DNA from: Nitrospirota bacterium
Lineage (GTDB): Bacteria; Nitrospirota; Thermodesulfovibrionia; Thermodesulfovibrionales; JdFR-85
Reading direction: 5' to 3'
DNA length: 38,165 bases
NCBI GenBank assembly: GCA_015492645.1
Contig: WGER01000035.1
Location: forward strand, 1 to 38,165
The notes below the pieces were generated by a model, which was not told where the DNA came from, ran no database searches, and worked only from the letters and a program-made list of their open reading frames with translations. Below are positions 35,822 through 38,165 of the stretch, one piece after another. The position numbers were made by a program, and so were the translations under genes. Numbering within the stretch: the stretch's first letter is position 1; every line of letters begins with the position of its first letter.

Positions 35822-36517
35822 CTATGCCGCCTTTTTGGTAATACTCTGTAGGTCAATCCTTACACCAGGCCCCATCGTGGAAGAAAGGGTAATCCTCTTT
35901 ATATACTTACCCTTTACTGCTGGTGGTTTGGCCTTCAGGATAGAGTCAATGGCAGCCTTTATATTCTCTACAAGGGCCTTCTCGTCAAAGGATACCCTCC
36001 CGACGGGTATGTGGATAATCCCTCCCTTGTCGACCCTGTACTCCACCTTTCCGGCCTTCAGTTCTTTGACCGCCTTGGCAACATCAAATGTGACAGTGCC
36101 GACCTTCGGGTTTGGCATAAGCCCGCGGGGACCAAGTATCCTTCCCAGTTTACCAACCAGTGGCATCACATCAGGTGTGGCAACCGCCTTGTCAAAATCA
36201 AGCCAGCCCTTCTGGATCTTCTCCACTAAATCCTCTGCACCTACATAATCCGCACCTGCCTCAAGGGCCTCTTTCTCCTTCTCACCCTTTGCAAAAACGA
36301 GTACCCTCACCTTTTTACCTGTACCATGGGGCAGGACCACCGCGCCCCTCACCATCTGGTCACTCTTTCTGGGGTCCACATTAAGGTTCACTGCGAGGTC
36401 CACACTCTCATCAAAGCCGGCATAGGCGAGTTCCTTCACCAGTTTGACCGCATCCTCTATCGGATACTCCTTTGTCCTTTCAACCCTCTTCTTTGCGTCA
36501 ATCAGTTTCTTGCCCAT
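35822..36517 (-). CDS. rplA: Ribosomal protein L1
   Basis: This 231-residue protein of family length forms the L1 stalk. Signature sequences are [65 protein letters not shown] and [14 protein letters not shown]. It lies 18 bp after rplK with a GGGAGG ribosome-binding site. Confidence 0.98.
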   Translation of the reverse strand: MGKKLIDAKKRVERTKEYPIEDAVKLVKELAYAGFDESVDLAVNLNVDPRKSDQMVRGAVVLPHGTGKKVRVLVFAKGEKEKEALEAGADYVGAEDLVEKIQKGWLDFDKAVATPDVMPLVGKLGRILGPRGLMPNPKVGTVTFDVAKAVKELKAGKVEYRVDKGGIIHIPVGRVSFDEKALVENIKAAIDSILKAKPPAVKGKYIKRITLSSTMGPGVRIDLQSITKKAA

Positions 36518-36535
36518 CCTGTTCCTCCCTTCTGT

Positions 36536-36973
36536 TTAGTCCACCACCTCTACTCCCATACTCCTTGCAGTACCCTCTATTATCTTCATCGCCTTCTCCA
36601 AGGAGGTGGTATTCAGATCAGGCAACTTTGTCTTTGCTATCTCCTCCAACTGCTTCTTGGTTATCCTGCCCACAGTGTTTCTGCCCGTCTCAGATGACCC
36701 CTTTATTATCCCGGCGGCCTTCTTGATCAACTCCGATGCAGGCGGTGTCTTTGTGATAAACGTGAATGACCGGTCAGCATATACCGTAAGGACCACCGGT
36801 ATGATGGTATCTCCCATACCCTCGGTCTTCGCATTGAACTGCTTGCAGAAATCCATTATATTGATACCATGAGGTCCCAGTGCAGGACCCACAGGTGGAG
36901 CCGGGGTCGCCTTACCTGCGGGTATCTGGAGTCTTACCTCTGCTATCACCTCTTTCTTCGGCTTTGCGGCCAT
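36536..36973 (-). CDS. rplK: Ribosomal protein L11
   Basis: This 145-residue protein of the GTPase-associated centre has the thiopeptide-binding N-terminal segment [20 protein letters not shown] with intact prolines, and a C-terminal rRNA-binding part ([28 protein letters not shown]). It lies 20 bp after nusG. Confidence 0.98.
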   Translation of the reverse strand: MAAKPKKEVIAEVRLQIPAGKATPAPPVGPALGPHGINIMDFCKQFNAKTEGMGDTIIPVVLTVYADRSFTFITKTPPASELIKKAAGIIKGSSETGRNTVGRITKKQLEEIAKTKLPDLNTTSLEKAMKIIEGTARSMGVEVVD

Positions 36974-36993
36974 ATCTATCCTCCCAACGGTGT

Positions 36994-37521
36994 TTAATCT
37001 GCCTTTTCCACCTGATGAAAACTCAACTCCACAGGTGTCTGTCTTCCAAATATACTCACCATAACCCTCAACCTGCCATGGTCAAGGTCTATCTCATCCA
37101 CCACCCCATTGAAGTTGGTGAATGGACCATCCGTTATCCTCACCACCTCTCCCTTCTGAAATTTCGTCTTCGGAGGCTGGTGGGGGGCCTTTTCCACCTG
37201 CTGCAGTATCACCTCCACCTCCTCTTCAGGCAGGGGCATCGGCCTTGTGCCTCCGACGAATCCTGTTACCCTCGGGATACTCTTTATGAGGTGCCATGTA
37301 TCATCATTGTATTCCATCTCTACCAGTATATAACCGGGATAGAACTTCTTATCAGTCTCTCTCTTCTTACCACCTCTCAGTTCTATCACCTTCTCTGTCG
37401 GTATCAGGATCCGACCGATCTTGTCCTCGAGGCCCTTTGTCTTGGCCCTCTCAAGGATGGACTTCTTGACCTTCTCCTCATATCCTGAGTAGGTGTGTAC
37501 TACGTACCAGCTCATCGCCAT
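36994..37521 (-). CDS. nusG: Transcription factor NusG
   Basis: This 175-residue protein has an NGN domain ([39 protein letters not shown]) and a C-terminal KOW domain ([20 protein letters not shown]). It acts in elongation and in coupling transcription to Rho or the ribosome. GAGG lies 6 nt before ATG 37521. ATG 37515 is a near alternative. Confidence 0.97.
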   Translation of the reverse strand: MAMSWYVVHTYSGYEEKVKKSILERAKTKGLEDKIGRILIPTEKVIELRGGKKRETDKKFYPGYILVEMEYNDDTWHLIKSIPRVTGFVGGTRPMPLPEEEVEVILQQVEKAPHQPPKTKFQKGEVVRITDGPFTNFNGVVDEIDLDHGRLRVMVSIFGRQTPVELSFHQVEKAD

Positions 37522-37524
37522 CTC

Positions 37525-37710
37525 TTACCTCAGTAAAAACTTCACAAATTTTGTTAATATAAAATCCACTATCCCGAGAAAGACCGCCACAATCAGGGTG
37601 GATATTATCACCACCCAGGTAGACCCTATCAGTTCCTCCCTACCCGGAAAGACTGCCTTTTTTATCTCGGTCCTCACCTCTCTGAGAAATTCCTTGAACC
37701 TTTTTATCAT
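37525..37710 (-). CDS. secE: Preprotein translocase subunit SecE
   Basis: This 61-residue single-span SecE has an amphipathic helix (KRFKEFLREVRTEIKKAVFP) followed by one membrane helix (STWVVIISTLIVAVFLGIVDFIL). The frame stays open to 37794, but that extension crosses the tRNA gene. ATG 37710 with AGGAG 7 nt upstream is the true start. Confidence 0.96.
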   Translation of the reverse strand: MIKRFKEFLREVRTEIKKAVFPGREELIGSTWVVIISTLIVAVFLGIVDFILTKFVKFLLR

Positions 37711-37733
37711 CTTCCGTCTCCTAAACAAAAAAA

Positions 37734-37810
37734 TGGCAGGCCAGGCAGGACTTGAACCCGCAACCCCCGGATTTGGAGTCCGGTGCTCTGCCAAGTTGAG
37801 CTACTGGCCT
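37734..37810 (-). tRNA. trpT: tRNA-Trp (CCA anticodon)
   Basis: The cloverleaf folds fully: acceptor AGGCCAG/CTGGCCT, D arm GCTC/GAGC, anticodon stem CCGGA/TCCGG with loop CTCCAAA (anticodon CCA), T arm GCGGG/CCTGC with TTCAAGT. The 3' CCA is encoded, for 77 nt. Position between rpmG and secE is the common one in bacteria. Confidence 0.96.
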
Positions 37811-37857
37811 GTCCAGCACGGCCCCGGAAAGTCCCTGACCTCATGAAGGGCCGGTAT

Positions 37858-38010
37858 TTATGCCTTTGTCTCCTTGTGTAATGTATGTCTGCCGCAGTGT
37901 CTGCAGTACTTTCTCAGTTGAAGTTTATCAGGTGTATTCTTCTTATTCTTCATAGTTGAGTAGTTCTTATTCTTACACTCTGAACACTGTAGAAGTATTA
38001 CCATCCTCAT
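37858..38010 (-). CDS. rpmG: Ribosomal protein L33, zinc-binding form
   Basis: This 50-residue protein starts [20 protein letters not shown] and has [19 protein letters not shown]. Cysteines 9, 12, 36 and 39 form the zinc ribbon, so it is the C+ form. The alternative ATG 38004 would lose two residues. It lies 3 bp after the tuf stop. Confidence 0.96.
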   Translation of the reverse strand: MRMVILLQCSECKNKNYSTMKNKKNTPDKLQLRKYCRHCGRHTLHKETKA

Positions 38011-38013
38011 CCC

Positions 38014-38165
38014 TTACTCCAGTATCTTGGTGACCACGCCTGCACCTACTGTCCTTCCTCCTTCCCTTATAGCAAACCTCAAACCCTCCTCCATCGCAAC
38101 AGTGCTTATCAACTCCACCTCCAAGTTCACATTGTCACCAGGCATCACCATCTCCACTCCCTCAG
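38014..38165 (-). CDS. tuf: Elongation factor Tu, 3' end only
   Basis: The last 49 residues of EF-Tu domain 3 are in the window: [20 protein letters not shown], then [24 protein letters not shown] and stop TAA. The rest lies beyond the window edge. Position before rpmG-trpT-secE is the standard arrangement. Confidence 0.97.
   Translation of the reverse strand, partial: EGVEMVMPGDNVNLEVELISTVAMEEGLRFAIREGGRTVGAGVVTKILE

Noticed and set aside
37711-37794. Longer SecE starting at 37794
   Set aside because: The extension runs through the tRNA-Trp gene, and ATG 37710 has a proper Shine-Dalgarno sequence.
1-38165. CRISPR arrays, insertion sequences, prophage or attachment sites
   Set aside because: I saw no regularly spaced repeats, transposase or integrase sequence, or flanking direct repeats. 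The repeats seen are short hairpins and the regulator remnants.

Overview
The window is a bacterial chromosome segment that carries two conserved housekeeping blocks back to back, with a small polysaccharide-related accessory region at the left end. The MurE substrate motif (DNPR, the meso-diaminopimelate type), an MraZ-to-FtsZ division cluster of standard order, a lipobox lipoprotein, and an RpoB/RpoC pair on separate genes fit a diderm (Gram-negative) bacterium. The mix of an EPS-linked winged-helix/Rossmann regulator, DUF6485, an FmdB zinc ribbon and an isolated hisA suggests Nitrospirota or a neighbouring deep-branching phylum. That placement is an inference from gene style only and is not certain.

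Layout: 1-5299 is an accessory region, all on the minus strand. It holds a partial, AT-rich sulfotransferase, a decayed regulator fragment, a three-gene unit (winged-helix regulator, MNT nucleotidyltransferase, HEPN protein), a Wzx-like flippase preceded by a second regulator remnant, and a GT4 glycosyltransferase. hisA (plus strand, 5320-6051) diverges from the glycosyltransferase across 20 bp and converges on ftsZ with a 20 bp overlap. 6032-23439 is the complete dcw cluster on the minus strand: mraZ, rsmH, ftsL, ftsI, murE, murF, mraY, murD, ftsW, murG, murC, murB, ddl, ftsQ, ftsA, ftsZ. The genes are nearly all overlapping or abutting, and a strong promoter with three MraZ boxes lies at the head. 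23679-25643 is a small plus-strand group: lipoprotein, DUF6485 protein, FmdB-type zinc ribbon, TIM-barrel sugar isomerase. 25651-38165 is the minus-strand transcription/translation block: tuf (partial), rpmG, tRNA-Trp, secE, nusG, rplK, rplA, rplJ, rplL, rpoB, rpoC, followed by a universal stress protein and rimI.

The most interesting signals are regulatory. Two loci in the accessory region (2528-2570 and 4141-4183) carry the same module: a -35 element, an 18 bp spacer, a -10 TATGTT, and a TGTTCA-N5-TGAACA palindrome that covers the -10 and the start codon, with a predicted leaderless mRNA. One module drives the intact winged-helix/Rossmann regulator with MNT and HEPN genes. The other drives a 24-codon remnant of the same regulator that runs directly into the flippase gene. 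This suggests that one regulator controls itself and a polysaccharide export gene through a shared operator. Separately, three conserved genes (rplJ, rsmH and the TIM-barrel isomerase) appear to start at non-canonical codons (CTG, ATC, CTG) placed at ideal distance from Shine-Dalgarno sequences. Other readable controls are the MraZ operator, an L10-leader-like RNA before rplJ, and strong hairpins on both sides of rpoB.
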